A stretch of DNA of 64,000 nt from Taudactylus pleione (GCA_031769625.1 JAUIMM010000689.1:2939501-3003500), one strand, 5' to 3'; positions 11,804-24,290 are shown, counted from the stretch's first letter. Numbers and translations: made by a program. Notes: generated by a model not told the origin, from the letters alone.

Positions 11804-12651
11804 CAGTGGCGTAACTAGGGCAGGGCCACCGACCATGATACAGGCCCATCCTAGTTAACCAGTGCAGTGCATTCCACACTACAAATTTATACACACATCA
11901 GCGCTGGTGGCAATGTGTGCGTTTCAGCAGCCAATGAGAGTCAGGCAGACTCTCACTGCCTGTTGGACCCACTGCCAGAGCCGGGCTGGAGCTCACTCAT
12001 GAGCTCCGCCTTCCGGCTCCTGTAGTGGGTGATGGGAGAGACGTCATGACGTGTCTGCCATAGGACCAAGCGGGAGAACAGAGAAGGAGGCGCAGACAGC
12101 TGCAGACGCGGCAGGAGCAGGTATTCAGGTAAGGTTATTTTTTCTGTTTTGTGTGTGTATGTCTTTGTGTGATCACTACCGGAGGCCTGCATAAGGGGGA
12201 TCACTGTGTAAGGGGCACAAGTGGGGGCCTGCGTAAGGGGGATCACTACGGGGGCACTGGGCACTAATGGGGGCCTGTATAAGAGGGATCACTACTGGGG
12301 GGGCCACTGTGTAAGGGGCACTAATGGGGGCCTGCATAAGGGGGACTACTACGGGGGCATTGCATACAGGGGGTACTGTATAAGGGACACTACTGGGGAC
12401 CTGCATAAGGGGGACCACTACTGGGGGCACTGCATAGGGGGACTGTATAAGGTGGGAATGTAATGGAAAGGAATGTTTCCAGAGTGACGAGAAGGGGTGT
12501 GTAATATTGACACGCCACATTTTTCAGTGGACACACTCCTTGCATGTGGTCACGCCCATTTTTCGCCACGCTCACCTTTGACGCGCGCACATAGGGGGGA
12601 GCTACTTTTGTCAACTTACCCTGGGCTCCAAGTACCCTAGTTACACCGCTG
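11804..12651. mobile_element. Non-autonomous hAT element with internal minisatellite
   Basis: The termini are CAGTGGCGTAACTAGGG on the left and the complementary CCCTAGTTACACCGCTG on the right. They are flanked by a perfect 8-bp duplication CCTGAATG at 11796-11803 and 12652-12659. The 8-bp duplication and CAGNG ends are diagnostic of the hAT superfamily. There is no transposase. An internal array of about 40-bp units with GGGCACTA and GGGGGCCTGCATAAGGGG (12176-12450) produces spurious repetitive reading frames. Confidence 0.88.
12176..12450. repeat. Minisatellite inside hAT element
   Basis: Imperfect tandem units of roughly 35-45 bases carry GGGGCACTA, GGGGGCCTGCATAAG and GGGATCACTAC. Unit lengths vary. 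The array lies wholly inside the hAT element and is probably expanded internal sequence. Confidence 0.8.
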
Positions 12652-12734
12652 CCTGAATGAGCTGCATATATGTGTGTTGAAATGGTCACTGTTGTGTTTA
12701 CAAAATTAATTGAAGAGAGTAGTTACCGTTTCGA

Positions 12735-13225
12735 CATGCGAAGTGCAAAGCAATAGAAGTGAAGAGATGCTAAATGGGGTAGATAATATCTCTGCAGCAG
12801 AGTGTGGCCCCTGTAGTTTTTGGTGAATTCCTCAGTGGTTGGTGAGTTTTTTCTATTAGAACTTCTGTAGAGCCAGATATAGGACTCGTGATGAAATGAT
12901 CACAGCAAAATCAAGTAAAATTTCAGCTCAGGAAGATTTTCTAACTAGTTTCTCTGTGTTCCACTAGTTAGGCTATTATCCTCTTAAGCTTAAATTTCAC
13001 TTAATTATCGTTACTTCCTTATCATTACTTCATTATCGTTTGCCACCTCATTTCATCACAAGAGACCTACTGTATGTCCGGCTCTACAGAAGCCCTAATA
13101 CGGATTACTCACCATTCACCCAGGGATTCACCAAAAACTCTTGAGGGGCTGCACACAGCTGCAGGGATATTATCTACCCCATTTGGTATATAATTCCTTT
13201 TATTGCTTTGGACTTCACATGTGGA
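12735..13225. repeat. Foldback repeat (long imperfect palindrome)
   Basis: The left part (ACATGCGAAGTGCAAAGCAATA, then TGGGGTAGATAATATC and CTCTGCAGC) is complementary to the right part (GATATTATCTACCCCA... ATTGCTTTGGACTTCACATGT). Arms are about 200 bases with a central spacer around 12930-13030. There is no coding capacity. It looks like a foldback or MITE; the target duplication was not resolved. Confidence 0.7.
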
Positions 13226-13563
13226 AATGGTAACTAGTCTCTTCAAAGAATTTCTTTGTAAAAAACACCAGTGACTTTTTCAACACATAAATATACAGCT
13301 CATTCAGGAATTGTATATAAAATAAATTATACATGTGGTCTGAAGTGAAGAAACCCCAGCATTGGGAACAATCAGGACAAAATAATAGGAAGTCCGGTCT
13401 GAATAGCAAAGGAAACCGGCTTTAAATAAAAAAACAATTGGTTCCGTATTTTATACCTAAAAGAGACAGGTAAAAGACAAGGAGGAACAAGAGGATCATG
13501 CCGTCCACTTCCCCTACTGTATATAGTGGTGTAGAAGCGGGCTGTATGATCTTTTTGGGATGT

Positions 13564-14017
13564 TATAACATACCGGCAGCCGTGATGCCGGCCGTCGGAA
13601 TCCCAACGTCAGAAGCCTGACCTGGGACTAAAGATAGGCGTCGAAATCCCGACGACAATCTTTAGACCGGTGCCAAAATCCCAACAGCCGGCATCCCGAA
13701 CGAAGGTAAGCAGTACCCTGTAAGGTGTTAGTCGCAGGGGGGGAGGGTTAGGCTATTGAGAAGAGGGGATAGGGCTAGGAACCCCCGGGAGGTGGCTAGG
13801 GTTAGGTACCCTGCAGGGAGGGTTAGGTTTATGGTGCGGGAAGGGGGGTTAGGGTAAGGCACCACCGGGGGGAGGTTAGGGTTAGGCACCAACTAATGGA
13901 CGGTTAGGGGGGGGGAGAGAAGTAGGGTTAGGCTACTTCCTGCCCCTGTCAGCATCTTCATTGTTTGGGCTCCCGGCGTCAGGATATGAACAGACTATTC
14001 AGCCGCTGGGATTTCAT
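13564..14017. repeat. CCGGC-ended repeat with GGTTAG-rich minisatellite, copy 1
   Basis: The outer parts consist of short direct and inverted GGAATCCCAAC and ATACCGGC-type blocks. The core (about 13720-13930) is an irregular array of GGGTTAGGGTTAGGCACC-like units. A second, diverged copy lies at 39290-39620 with the same core. The core resembles telomeric GGGTTA but is interstitial and interrupted. Confidence 0.65.
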
Positions 14018-14025
14018 ACTCAGGC

Positions 14026-16225
14026 CAGGGCCGTCTCTACCTATAGGCTAAATGGGCAGTTGCCCAAGGGCCCCAGGATTCCAAGGGCCTGTGGCCGATA
14101 GCAGGGCCGTAACTAGTGTTGTGTGGCGGTGTCACGATCCGGTGCAAATGTTCCTCTGTGGAGGACGGTAAGCTGGGGGGATCGGGTGACCTGGTAAGTG
14201 ACTGTACTAGGTCTCCTAGTTGCGGCCGAACACAGGTTTGGCTAGACCTGCCCAGAGGCGCGGAGTCTAACTCACTTGGTGGTTCTCTCCAGTGACCCCT
14301 CCAATTGGGATTTGGTTTTCCGCTGCAAAAAAGTGAGCAGGTCGCGGGCCTCTGGACAGGTACCTGGGAATAGCAGAAGACCGGAAACTATATTTAACGA
14401 AGCAAATGCTAGTGCACACGAGGTAAACTGGATGCTTAGATATTGGAACACTGTTAGGGATCCTAATCACAGGCTAGCATAGGAATACTGGAAAGTGTAC
14501 TGAGAATCACTGATAAATCCAAGTGCTGATTGCACAGAAAAACAAGAGGCATACATTGGGAATTGCTAGATATGTTTTGAGCTGATTTGCAGAGACCAGA
14601 CACAGAGCAAAGAACACAAACATATACTGGAAAGCTATAAATGTAGGTGTTGACTGCACAGACAAGACACAGAGAGAAGTGGACACAGGCACATGTAGTA
14701 ATCCCAGTCGCAGGCTAGCTTGGAAACACAGAAAAATGTACAGGAACTGCAACAGATTCTGGAGCTGATAAATACAGTGAAACACAGAGGGAAGACAGGA
14801 ATAAACTGGGGAAGCTAGTAATGCTGGTACTGGACAAAGTCAATTACTGGGAGAGTGCTGGGAGGTCCAGCTGTGAGCTAATTAGTACTAGCAGGTAATC
14901 TGACACCTCAGTGACACAGGGTAATAGCCACAGGAAAGCTGCAATATAATTAGCAGCACATATACAAAGACACACAAGAAAGAGACATGAAACACTGAAG
15001 TACTGTGAGAAAGCTAAAGTCTCAGACTAAGGGTTAGCATGGAAGATAATACAGGAAACTGGAAAACTGTGAGCAGGCTGAAGCAACACGCTGAAGGATT
15101 TAGCACAGAGCAACAGTGGGAGTATCACAGGCACTGGAATAACGAAGTTGAACAGCAGTTACTTGTTCCTGGAGTCAGATTTAAATACCCCTGGGTGGCT
15201 GATCACTGGATCAGAGGATCAGCTGAGTGACCACATGACTATCATTGGGAGAGACTAGTCAGGTGATATGACCCAACATGGCTGCGCCCATACCCGGCAC
15301 CCCGGAAACCAGGACGCACGCATGGAAGCCCTAGCGGACCCCAGGGAGAATACTCAGTCACCACTCACCTCCACTCCCAGCGTCTGGACACCTAAGCCCA
15401 AGGACACCAGCGCAGAGGTGAGTAGCGGCCGATCCCAGGCCGCATCCTGACAGGCGGTGTCGTCGCACAGAGCAGTACATCCCTGAAGGCGGAACCGGCT
15501 GCCCACCACAATGTTCCGAAAGCAGTTTGAAAGCCAGCGCAGGCTCACTGTCTAACAATGGCTGCAGGAAAGAGGGGAGGGCCGCACTGCTGCTGTGCTG
15601 AGCGCTGTCATTCACACACACACACACTGCCACCAATGGGCTGCGGGGAAGATGGCTTTACTCCCAGTCGAGACTCCGCCCCTTCTCCTCCATGAAGCTC
15701 TGCCCCTTTTTCTCCTCTTCCCTCTATGTGCTTCTCCTGTCTAGACTCTCGTCCTCTCCTCCCCTGGAGCTCCGCAGTCTGCAGAGGGCAAGCAGCCGAC
15801 TTCCTGCTCAGGTAAGTATATGGGGAGGTGTGGGGGGCATGCTGATGCAGTCTGGGGGTGGGTGTATTAATGCTATCTAGGGGCAATATTAATGGGATGG
15901 GTGTGTAATATGGGGGTATATTACAGCTATCTGGGTAGTGGGGTTGGAGCTTAGTAATAATGCATCTGATTCAGAGGGGGATGGATCTGCAGTAGCTGCT
16001 GCAACAAATTTGCAGCCACCACTGCGTCTTCATGCTAATGCCCACAAGCTGCGGCACAAATCCATCAATGTGAGCACAAAGATGCACCACTTCTAGCCAA
16101 CACCCCTCCCCTCCCCCCGACACAGCCTCCACTGATAGCATCCCACCCCCGGGAGAGGATTGTTTCATAGGGGCTCCAGTGCATTGCTCTGCCCAGGGGC
16201 CTGCACTGCTGGTAAGACAGCCCTG
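14026..16225. mobile_element. Non-autonomous hAT element (2.2 kb) holding a solo LTR
   Basis: The left end CAGGGCCGTCTCTACC pairs with the right end GGTAAGACAGCCCTG. The flanks are ACTCAGGC (14018-14025) and ACCCAGGC (16226-16233), an 8-bp duplication with one mismatch, as expected for hAT. No transposase frame is visible. 1322 bases of the length come from a solo LTR inserted later, leaving a hAT body of about 0.88 kb. Confidence 0.8.
14130..15451. mobile_element. Solo LTR nested in hAT element
   Basis: The segment begins TGTCACGATCCGG and ends GCATCCTGACA, giving TG...CA LTR ends. It is flanked by the 5-bp duplication GGCGG (14125-14129 and 15452-15456). No internal gag or pol remains, so it is a product of LTR-LTR recombination or a MITE-like LTR. 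The superfamily (probably Ty3-like) cannot be set from the LTR alone. Confidence 0.8.
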
Positions 16226-16233
16226 ACCCAGGC

Positions 16234-16850
16234 CGATCTTTTTCCTGTCTCTATCCTGAGGGAAATGTGTCACTAGCCCATATTATGGCTGCCGTGTAGG
16301 ACTGAAGAAGAAATTAGCAGCAAAATGCGCAAAATGGTCTTGACAAGAGGAACAACTTAGGGAATATGAGTGAACACACAGTTCTACTATTTTGATTCAA
16401 AGTGAATTTATTCATATACCATGCATATAGGTGCCGATGTAGACCAATTCTCAAACTTAAAAAATTATATAGAAAACAATTGTGTATTGGGAATACCCAC
16501 AAGTCAACTTCAAACATATGCACATACAGTAATAATGCTGGAAAATGATCTACAGCTTAACATACTCACCACACTATAGAAAGATGATCTGTTGCGGCCC
16601 ACGTCCTCGGAATTGCAGTGCTCTGTAAAATGTATCTTGTCTTAGAAAAATATAATGTAGATAGCTTACAGGAATATACACAAAAATATACCAAAACATT
16701 CCTCAATGAGGATCTATGTTGTTTTTATCATCCTATGGATAAAATGTTTTTATAAAAACCAAAAGTTGAACAATTACAACAATAGTACAATACCACTAAA
16801 CATAAAAAGTACAAAGACATAATGGACCAGCATGGTACAATTTAAGGATG
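16234..16850. other. Unassigned AT-rich intronic sequence
   Basis: No coding region, inverted terminus or tandem array recognised between the hAT element and the next small repeat. Confidence 0.5.
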
Positions 16851-17098
16851 TGTCCTCATACATCTAGCCTCAATACGCCACAAAGTACAACTTGCCTGGC
16901 GTGATACTCTGCTAGAGTCCGGCGTCTTTTTTGTCCAAAAAGACGCAATGAGATATGATACATCAAGAGATTGTGCCGATTAATTTGATATGTGATACAT
17001 GTATATCTGGGTGTACCGGAGTCTGTAAACAGCACTTGGCATGGAAAAAAGCTGCGGCCACTGCATAATTATCATACTTCGCATGTTGATTGAGCGAC
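16851..17098 (+). repeat. GTGTCCTCATACA-ended repeat, left portion
   Basis: It starts with GATGTGTCCTCATACATCTA and shares TTAATTTGATATGTGATAC and GTATATCTG blocks with copies at 32104-32551 and 62236-62530. The right half is missing or displaced by the hairpin element that follows. Confidence 0.6.
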
Positions 17099-17100
17099 TA

Positions 17101-17438
17101 AGGGCAGAATTCAATTGTTTCCAGCTCCCTTTGCGCCCGACGGAGCTATTCAATTGTTTCTCCTGTCGGGCGCGATCAGCTGCCAGCGCTCCATTTCAGC
17201 TCGCAGCCCCAGGGGGGTGCGAGCTGAAATGGGCAAGAAGTTACCTGTTTGGGCGCCCAAACGGCACTTTTCGCGATCAAACCCAGCCCTTTGGTCGGGG
17301 GAAGCCCATTTACGCGGTTAAACACAACCACTTTGGGCACGATCAGCGCAAAAAGCAGTAGCAATTGAATAGCGCCCCGCGATCTCCCGTCACTTTAAAC
17401 GGGAGATCCGGACCGTGAAAACAATAGAATACCGCCCT
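17101..17438. mobile_element. Multi-hairpin MITE, family C
   Basis: The termini AGGGCAGAATTCAATTG and CAATAGAATACCGCCCT are inverted repeats flanked by TA on both sides, which suggests a Tc1/mariner-type target. The interior is a run of hairpins: GCCCGACGGAG with CTCCTGTCGGGC, CCATTTCAGCTCGCA with TGCGAGCTGAAATGG, GTTTGGGCGCCCAAAC, and GATCTCCCGT with ACGGGAGATC. It has no coding capacity. Confidence 0.75.
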
Positions 17439-19439
17439 TAATGTCACACTCAGTAGGTAGACTCAGGCTTTAACACCCAGGGCTATTTAATGTTCAATTA
17501 GCCTTCCACATTCACCTGACACAAGTTATTGGGTGTAAATGCACAGGATCCGATAACTGCACAGTTAACTGGGATTTCTCCTTCATCCACTACGGGACAC
17601 TGGAGGCTTCAAGACAGTGAGGTATAGACTGTGCTAAGTGGGAGCTGGCACTTTAAATTTTTTTGAAGTGTGACTAGCTCCTCCCCATCTATACCCCCCT
17701 ACAAGCCCAGTCTTAGTTTGTGCCCAAGGGGAGCAAGATGTGTATGTCGCATTCTCCTATAGTAATAGCACTGCTGCGCTGAAGATTAAGATTTTTTACA
17801 TAACAGACAGGCAGCAGCTACACTGCCTGTCTGCACCGATGGAGCTGCCAGGAGGACCCGCTCACAACTGCATACAATTTACCTGGGGTCCCCGACTACT
17901 GAGACATCTGTCTCCAGTTAGACCGCATGCAGCTGCGCGCAGCGCGCATAGCAGTCCTTCCCTAGTCAGCCGCCACCAGCAGTGGGGCAGCGACTGTAAG
18001 TAGACCCTGACTCCCCGTCTAGCAGGGTAGCCAGGTTAAGCAAGAAGAGGACGGCATATACAGCAGCTGGCTGATCCGTGTAGCGGGGCAGCCATACAGC
18101 AGAGTGCGCTATATATTCAGATTAAGCGCCAAAGCGGGGATACGGAGCCTAGCTCCGGACTGCTCCTTCCTCCCAGCAGCAATCAGTGCTTCCCTCGAGG
18201 TGTACTAGCGTTCATCACAGAGTCTGCTGAATAAGAGAAACATTGCTACAGGAAACGGATAGCCTAACCTGGACTGTAAGTAGGCAGTTGGGTTTAGGTT
18301 GGTCAGGAGAGCATTTAAGGCTAGACTACTTACAATGGTTACTTCTTCTATGCCTATCATTTTCTAGCACTGCTAGGAGCGCTATTAGGGCTAGTGTGGC
18401 TCTCCCTGCCTCTCTGTATCTCAGTTTCTTCTCTTGACCTTTTTCACTACACTTTTCTGTTGTTTGTGTGGGGGTTTGTATGTATCATGACTGGTAAGGG
18501 CTCGAAGGCGTCCAAAAAATTATATACCTGCAAAAAGTGTGCAGAAATATTTACAGAGGAGCAGTCATCTAACGCCCTATTGTGTGACAATTGCAACAAT
18601 CTTCAGTGATGTTAGAACCGCAGTCTTGGACCGCGCAGGTTACATCAGTCGAGTCTCATCTTTCTGCTGAGCTGGAGGGTTCTTGAAAAGAAAGATGCTT
18701 ACAGGTCAGTGGCTCTAGAAGAACCAGCATGGCCTAGGTCCTTAGCTAAATCCATGGAGGCGATCTCAAAAGCCATGGCTCCTTCAAGTACCGCAACAGG
18801 AACCTCTCCACAGGTCTCAAAGAAGAGACTGTTGCCCCCAGTCCTCCAACCGGACGACTCGGGGGAGGAGGATATGCCAGCTTTAGGGGAAGATGATTAT
18901 GATTCGCCTAAAGAACTCCAGCAGGAGTCTGAGTCGATGTCCGATGGGATAGAGGCTTTAATTTCTGCAATCTGACAGGTATTGCAGAAACACGAGGATA
19001 CAGGTCCTGCTCGAAAGTCTCTCTTTCTAAAGAAACAAAGACAGGCTATTGCTTTTACAGTTTCAGAAGAGCTGGATTCTCTTCTGACGTCAGCTTGGGA
19101 ACATTTCAGATCCCCCGGCGGTTATTATCTTTTTATCCTTTTCCTGCAGATAGCAGAAAATCTTGTGAGATTCCCCCTACAGTAGACCCATCGGTAACGC
19201 GGATGTCTAAGAAGAAGACTACGCTTCCGGTCCCTGGGGCCACGTCTTTGAAAGACACTTCGGACAGGAGATTGGAGAATACTCTCAAGTCCATTTATAC
19301 AGCTGCAGGTGTGACACTGCGTCCTGCGATCGTAAGCTGCGGGACTATCAAAGCAATTGTGCTTTGGGCAAAACAATTGGCTGACGGAATTAGAGATCAG
19401 GTGCCGGTGGAGAAGCTTAATCCGATAGCAGAGCATATA

Positions 19440-21039
19440 CAGTGCATCCGGAAGTATTCACAATGCTTCACTTTTTCCACATTTTGTTATGTTACAGCCT
19501 TATTTAAAAAATTGAATAAATTCATGTTTGTCCTCAAAATTGTACACACAATACCCCATAATGACAACATGTAAAAATAATTTTTAGATTTTTGCATATT
19601 TAATTAAAAAAAAAAAAAAAAACACTAAGAAATCACATGTACATAAGTATTCACGGCCTTTGCCATGAAGCTCAAAATTGAGCTCAGGTGCATCCTGTTT
19701 CCACTGATCATCCTTGAGATGTTTCTACAGCTTAACAGGAGTCCACCTGTGGTAAATTCAGTTGATTGGACATCATTTTGAAAGGCATACACCTGTCTAT
19801 ATAAGATCCCACACTTGACAGTGCACGTCAGAGCAGAAACCAAGCATGAAGTCCAAGGAATTGTCTGTAGACCTCCAAGTCAGGATTGTCTCGAGGAACA
19901 AATCTGGGGAAGGGTACAGAAATATACTGTCTGCTTTGAAGGTCCCAATGAGCCCATCATCCGTAAATGGAAGAAGTTCGGAACCACCAGGACTCTTCCT
20001 AGAGTTGGCCGGCCGTCTAGACTGAGCAATTGGGGGAGAAGGGCCCTAGTCAGGGAGGTGACCAAGAACCCGATGGTCACTCTGTCAGAGCTACAGCTTT
20101 CCTCTGTGGAGAGAGGAGAACCTTGCAGTAGGACAACCAACTCTGCAGCAATCCACCAATCAGGCCTGTATGGTAGAGTGGCCAGACAGAAGCCACTCAT
20201 TAGTAAAAAGTACATGGCAGCCCGCCTGGAGTTTGCCAAAATGCACCTGAAGGACTCTCAGACCATGAGAGACAAAGATTGAACTCTTTGGCGTGAATGC
20301 CAGGCATTATGTTTGGAGGAAACCAGACCCCGCTCATCACCAGGTCAATACCATCCCTACAGTGAAGCATGGTGGTGGCAGCATCATGCTGTGGGGATGT
20401 TTTTCAGCGGCAGGAACTGGGAGACTAGTCACGATAGAGGGAAAGATGAATGCAGCAATATACAGAGACTTCCTGGATGAAAACCTGCTCCAGAGAGCTC
20501 TTGACCTCAGACTGGGGCGACGGTTCATCCTTCAGCTGGACAACGACCCTAAGCACACAGCCAAGATATCAAAGGAGTGGCTTCAGGACAACTCTGTAAT
20601 TGTCCTTGAGTGGCCCAGCCAGAGCCCTGACTAGAAAGCAATTGAACATCTCTGGAGAGATCTGAAATTGGCTGTGCACCGACGCTTCCCATCCAAGCTG
20701 ATGGAGCTTGAGAGGTGCTGCAAAGAGGAATGGGCGAAACTGTCCAAAGATAGGTGTGCCAAGCTTGTGGAATCATACTCAAAAAGACTTGAGGCTGTAA
20801 TTGTTGCCAAAGGTGCATCAACAAAGTATTGAGCAAAGGTTGTGAATACTTATGTACATGTGATTTCTTAGCTTTTTTTTTTTTTTTTTATTAAATTTGC
20901 AAAAATCACAAAAAACCTTTTTACACGTTTTCATTATGGGGTAGTGTGTGTAGAATTTTGAGGACAAAAAATTAATTTATTCCATTTTGGAATAAGGCTG
21001 TAACATAACAAAATGTGGAAAAACTGAAGCGTTGTGATG
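19440..21039 (+). mobile_element. Tc1-like DNA transposon inserted in DIRS A
   Basis: The left terminus CAGTGCATCCGGAAGTATTC follows a TA. An inverted terminal region of about 150-200 bases (CTTCACTTTTTCCACATTTTG...) is repeated inverted at the right end, about 20860-21036. The last part of the right inverted repeat is deleted, so the tip does not mirror the left tip, although TA follows at 21040-21041. A broken transposase lies inside. Because it lies within DIRS A gag, it is younger than that element. Confidence 0.9.
19815..20832 (+). pseudogene. Tc1-like transposase (broken)
   Basis: Frames 19815-20282 and 20293-20634, plus sequence to 20832, carry a Tc1-family DDE transposase. Visible motifs are the helix-turn-helix region with KWKKFGTTRTLPRVGRP, the central [18 protein letters not shown], the second catalytic Asp in [14 protein letters not shown], and the last block EWPSQSPD followed by a stop where family members continue into the IEHLW block carrying the catalytic Glu. 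A frame change near 20283 and this stop make it inactive. Confidence 0.88.
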
Positions 21040-21318
21040 TATGTGAAGTAGGTGAAGCTGCGACTTACTTTTGCCATAACGCCTCCAGAACTTCATCTCT
21101 GGCGATTTCGGAACGTAGGGCGCTGTGGCAAAAACAATGGCAGGCAGATGCAGAATCAAAGAAAGCTGTGGAAGCACTTCCATTTACGGGAAGTGTATTA
21201 TTTGGAGCGGAGCTAGATAAATGGATTTCTCAAGCTACTGGGGGTAAGTCCACTTATCTTTCCTCTGTGGCTTCTCCTCCTAGAAGATGTTACTCGGGAC
21301 CCTCGTTTCAGTCCTTTC

Positions 21319-22480
21319 GTGTTCCAGGATGTTCACGCGGTCACTTCAGAGGAGGACCATCAACTTCCCATGGTTCAAGAGGACGTGGCAGAGCTGCAAC
21401 ACCACCACCTGGCCAACAGGAGATTAAGTCCACTACCAAGCCTAGTGAATGACGGGCTTCCCTCTCACCTGGGGGACCCCAGAGTGGGAGCGCATCTTCG
21501 GGACTTCAAAGAAATATGGACGGAATCTTGTACAGACGCTTGGGTCCGGGATCTCATCACTCAGGGATACAAGCTCGACTTTCAATTTCAACCTCCACCT
21601 AGATTTTTTTTTACCACAGGTTTACCAGTTTCTGTCGTTCTACAGGAAGCAATAGACAAGCTTCTAGGTCCACGTTCCCAGAAATCAGACCGGAAAGGGT
21701 TTTTACTCCAGTCTCTTCATGGTTCCGAAGCCAGACGGCTCGGTCAGACCTATTCTGAACTTGAAGGATCTCAATCCATACCCAAGAATTTTCAAATTCA
21801 AGATGGAGTCGCTTCAGTCGGTGATTGCGGGACTAGAGGAAGGCAAAATCATCTAGATATCAAAGACGCCTACCTTCACATCCCTAGCTGGCCACCTCAC
21901 CAGGCGTTTCTGAGATTCGCAGTTCGGAATTCACACTTCCAGTTTCAGGCCTTACCATTCAGGTTATCATCAGCCCCCAGGGTATTAACAAAGCTCATGA
22001 CTGTGATGATGAGTCTACTTCGGAAACAAGGGATCACTATTATACCTTACCTGGATAATCTCCTGCTGAAGGCCCATTCCATGGACCATTTACTGCAGAA
22101 CATCACAGTGACAAATAGCCTTCTCATTCATCATGGATGGATCCTGAACTTTCCAAAGTCTCATCTGCAACCGACGCAGAGGCTACAGTTTCTGGGAATG
22201 ATCATGGACATATTTGTCCCAGTGAGTGTTCCTCAGGAAAAGGTAACTTCCATAGAGGAGATGGTGAGGACGGTCCTTCGACATCTTCAGGTATCGGTGC
22301 ATGTTTGCATTCGACTCCTGGGAAAGATGGTTGCGGCATTCGCTGCCATTTCTTACGAATGTTTTCACTCCAGAACGTTTCAACTAGACCTCCTCTCACA
22401 ACGGACAGGATCCCAACTTTTCCTTCACCAACGGGTAAGATTACGTCCCTGAACTTGGATATCCCTTCTCTGGTGGTTGA
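21319..22480 (+). pseudogene. DIRS A reverse transcriptase
   Basis: An uninterrupted 377-codon frame (21319-22452) covers most of a DIRS-type RT. Its N-terminal third is out of frame with the conserved RT start (the VGAHLRDFKEIW and WVRDLITQGYKL blocks are in this frame). Motif A is LDIKDAYLHIPSW, followed by FQFQALPFRLSSAPRVLTK (motif B) and IIPYLDNLLLKA. The catalytic YxDD reads YLDN, the same change as in DIRS B. The thumb region LQPTQRLQFLGMIMD follows. Confidence 0.85.
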
Positions 22481-22497
22481 TCTCGGTACACCTAAAG

Positions 22498-23052
22498 GAT
22501 TGAAAGAGATTCAAAGTGTGGGATTGGACTCTTCTCACCACAGACGCGATTCTGAGAGGCTGGGGGGCTGTGATTCAAGAACATCACTTCCAAGGCTGCT
22601 GGACATCACAAGAAGAGAGCCTGCCGATAAACATATTGGCACTAAGTGCAGTCTTCTACGCTATTCAGACAGCAGATCACCTGTTGTGGGGCCGAGTAGT
22701 CAGGATCCAGTCGGACAACGCCACGACAGTGGCATACATAAACAGGCAAGGCTGCACCAGAAGTCGAGCAGCTATGAAAGAAGTAAGCCAGATTCTAATC
22801 TGGGCGGAAAAGTTCGCAAGAGCAACTTCAGCAATCTTCATTCCGAGTGTCGAAAATTGGGAGGCAGACGACCTCAGCTGGCAGGACGTGCATCCATGGG
22901 AATGGGCACTACATCCTCAGGTTTTTCACCAGCTTGTCCAACGGTGGGGTCTATCGCAGGTCGACCTCATGGCATCCAGACAAAATCATCACCTGTCTCT
23001 CTATTGCTCCCAGACAAAAGACCCGCAGGCGGTGGCAGGGGATGCACTGTAA
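22498..23052 (+). pseudogene. DIRS A RNase H
   Basis: It shows LLTTDAILRGWGAVIQ (first catalytic Asp), INILALSAVFYAIQ where DIRS family members usually have a Glu in the LEL position (here LAL), IQSDNATTVAYINRQG (Asp), and DLMASRQNHHLSLYCS. The frame runs without a stop to 23052. Replacement of the second catalytic residue suggests loss of activity. Confidence 0.82.
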
Positions 23053-23199
23053 GCGCCGTGGCAGTTCCAATTTCTCTATCTGTTCCCTCCGTTCCCGCTT
23101 CTCCCTCGAATTCTACAAAGCATCAAGAAGGAGAAAGCCGAGGTTGTATTGGTGGCTCCAGATTGGCCTCGCAGAGCTAGGTATTCCAACATTCAACTT

Positions 23200-24290
23200 C
23201 TGCTGATCGACGATCTGTTGCCCCTACCACTGAGAGAAGATCTCTTACTACAGGGTCCTTTAGTCTATCCAGACTTAAAGCGGCTACGTTTGACGGTGTG
23301 GCTGTTGAAAGGGCGATCTTAAAATGTACATGGATTCCATCCAGTTATCCCTACTATGCTCAGAGCCCGGAAAGAAGTTACTTCAAAACATTACCACAGT
23401 ATTTGGAAGGCTTATATTTCATGATGTGAACGTAGGAGGGTCTCCACTTACAGAATTCAGCCTAGCCAGATTTCTGCTTTTTCTGCAAGCAGGTTTCTCA
23501 GCAGGTCTGCGATTGGGTTCTTCGAAAGTCCAAATTTCAGCTCTCACGGTTTTCAAAAGAAACTGGCCTTGATACCGGAGGTGCAGACTTTTCTGCAAGA
23601 CGTGATTTGGTTACAACCCCCCTTTGTTCCTCCTACAGCTCCATGGGACTTGTGTCTAGTCTTTTCCTTCTTACAGTCTTCTCTGTTTGAATGTTTGGAG
23701 TTAAAATACTTTCGTGGAAGGTAATACTTCTTCTCGCACTGGCATCAGCCAGGAGGGTGTCGGAACTGGGAGCTCTATCCTGTCGTCCTCCATACTTGGT
23801 ATTTCACGAGGATAGAGCGGAACTCCGTACAATAATGAATATTCTTCCTAAGGTGGTTTTGGCATTCCACATCAAGCAACTTATTGTAGTACCTTGTCTT
23901 CCATAGGATTCCCCTTTTACAAGATCCTTGGATGTTGTTAGGGCTCTTCGGATCTATGTGGAGAGATCTGCAGCCATACGTAAAACAGACACTCTATTTG
24001 TTTTGTATGATGCTGTTCATCCTGGTTGGCCAGTTTCCAAACAGCCACTGGCCCGCTGGATTCGTCTGACCATCAGACAGGCGTATATGGCCTAATCTAG
24101 GGACCCTTCATCTCCTATTACAGTGCACTCCACCCGCTTGGTGGGTTCCTCATGGGCGGCTGCTCGCGTGGTTTCCTGGGAGTCATTTTGCTGGGCAGCT
24201 ACTTGGTCTGGCCGGAATATATATATTGTTTTTATAGATTTGGCACGTTTGCGGCCTCTGCAGCGCAGTATGGCTGGTCTGTTTTGCAGA
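23200..24290 (+). pseudogene. DIRS A tyrosine recombinase
   Basis: Several frames between about 23200 and 24290 carry the recombinase. LLALASARRVSELGALSCRPP (23715-23780) has the conserved box I Arg, and the C-terminal part reads RALRIYVERSAAIRKTDTLF, then SSWAAARVVSWESFCWAATWS, the region of the catalytic His/Arg and Tyr in DIRS recombinases. Stops near 23570, 23906 and 24094 break the reading frame. Confidence 0.75.

Larger units (their letters stand above)
18488..21452 (+). pseudogene. DIRS A gag-like ORF1 (interrupted by Tc1)
   Basis: It starts MTGKGSKASKKLYTCKKC with two CXXC pairs (a zinc-ribbon-like start at 18536-18590). It continues through acidic, low-complexity frames (18709-18975 and 18982-19437) and resumes after the Tc1 insertion at about 21042 with VGEAATYFCHNASR and LWQKQWQADAESKKAVEALPF. 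The same arrangement (YIGEATLDTSLYL, then CFWSADADSKRGLETLP) is seen in DIRS B, which confirms the join point. Stop codons near 18606 and 18973 and frame changes inactivate it. Confidence 0.7.

Noticed and set aside
12176..12520. Long repetitive reading frames on both strands (PYAGP-like and KGDHYWG-like proteins)
   Set aside because: They come from the minisatellite in the hAT element; reading is open because the unit lacks stops, not because it is coding.
13720..13930. True telomere remnant
   Set aside because: Units are irregular, mixed with GCACC blocks, and a second copy with the same flanks exists at 39.3 kb.
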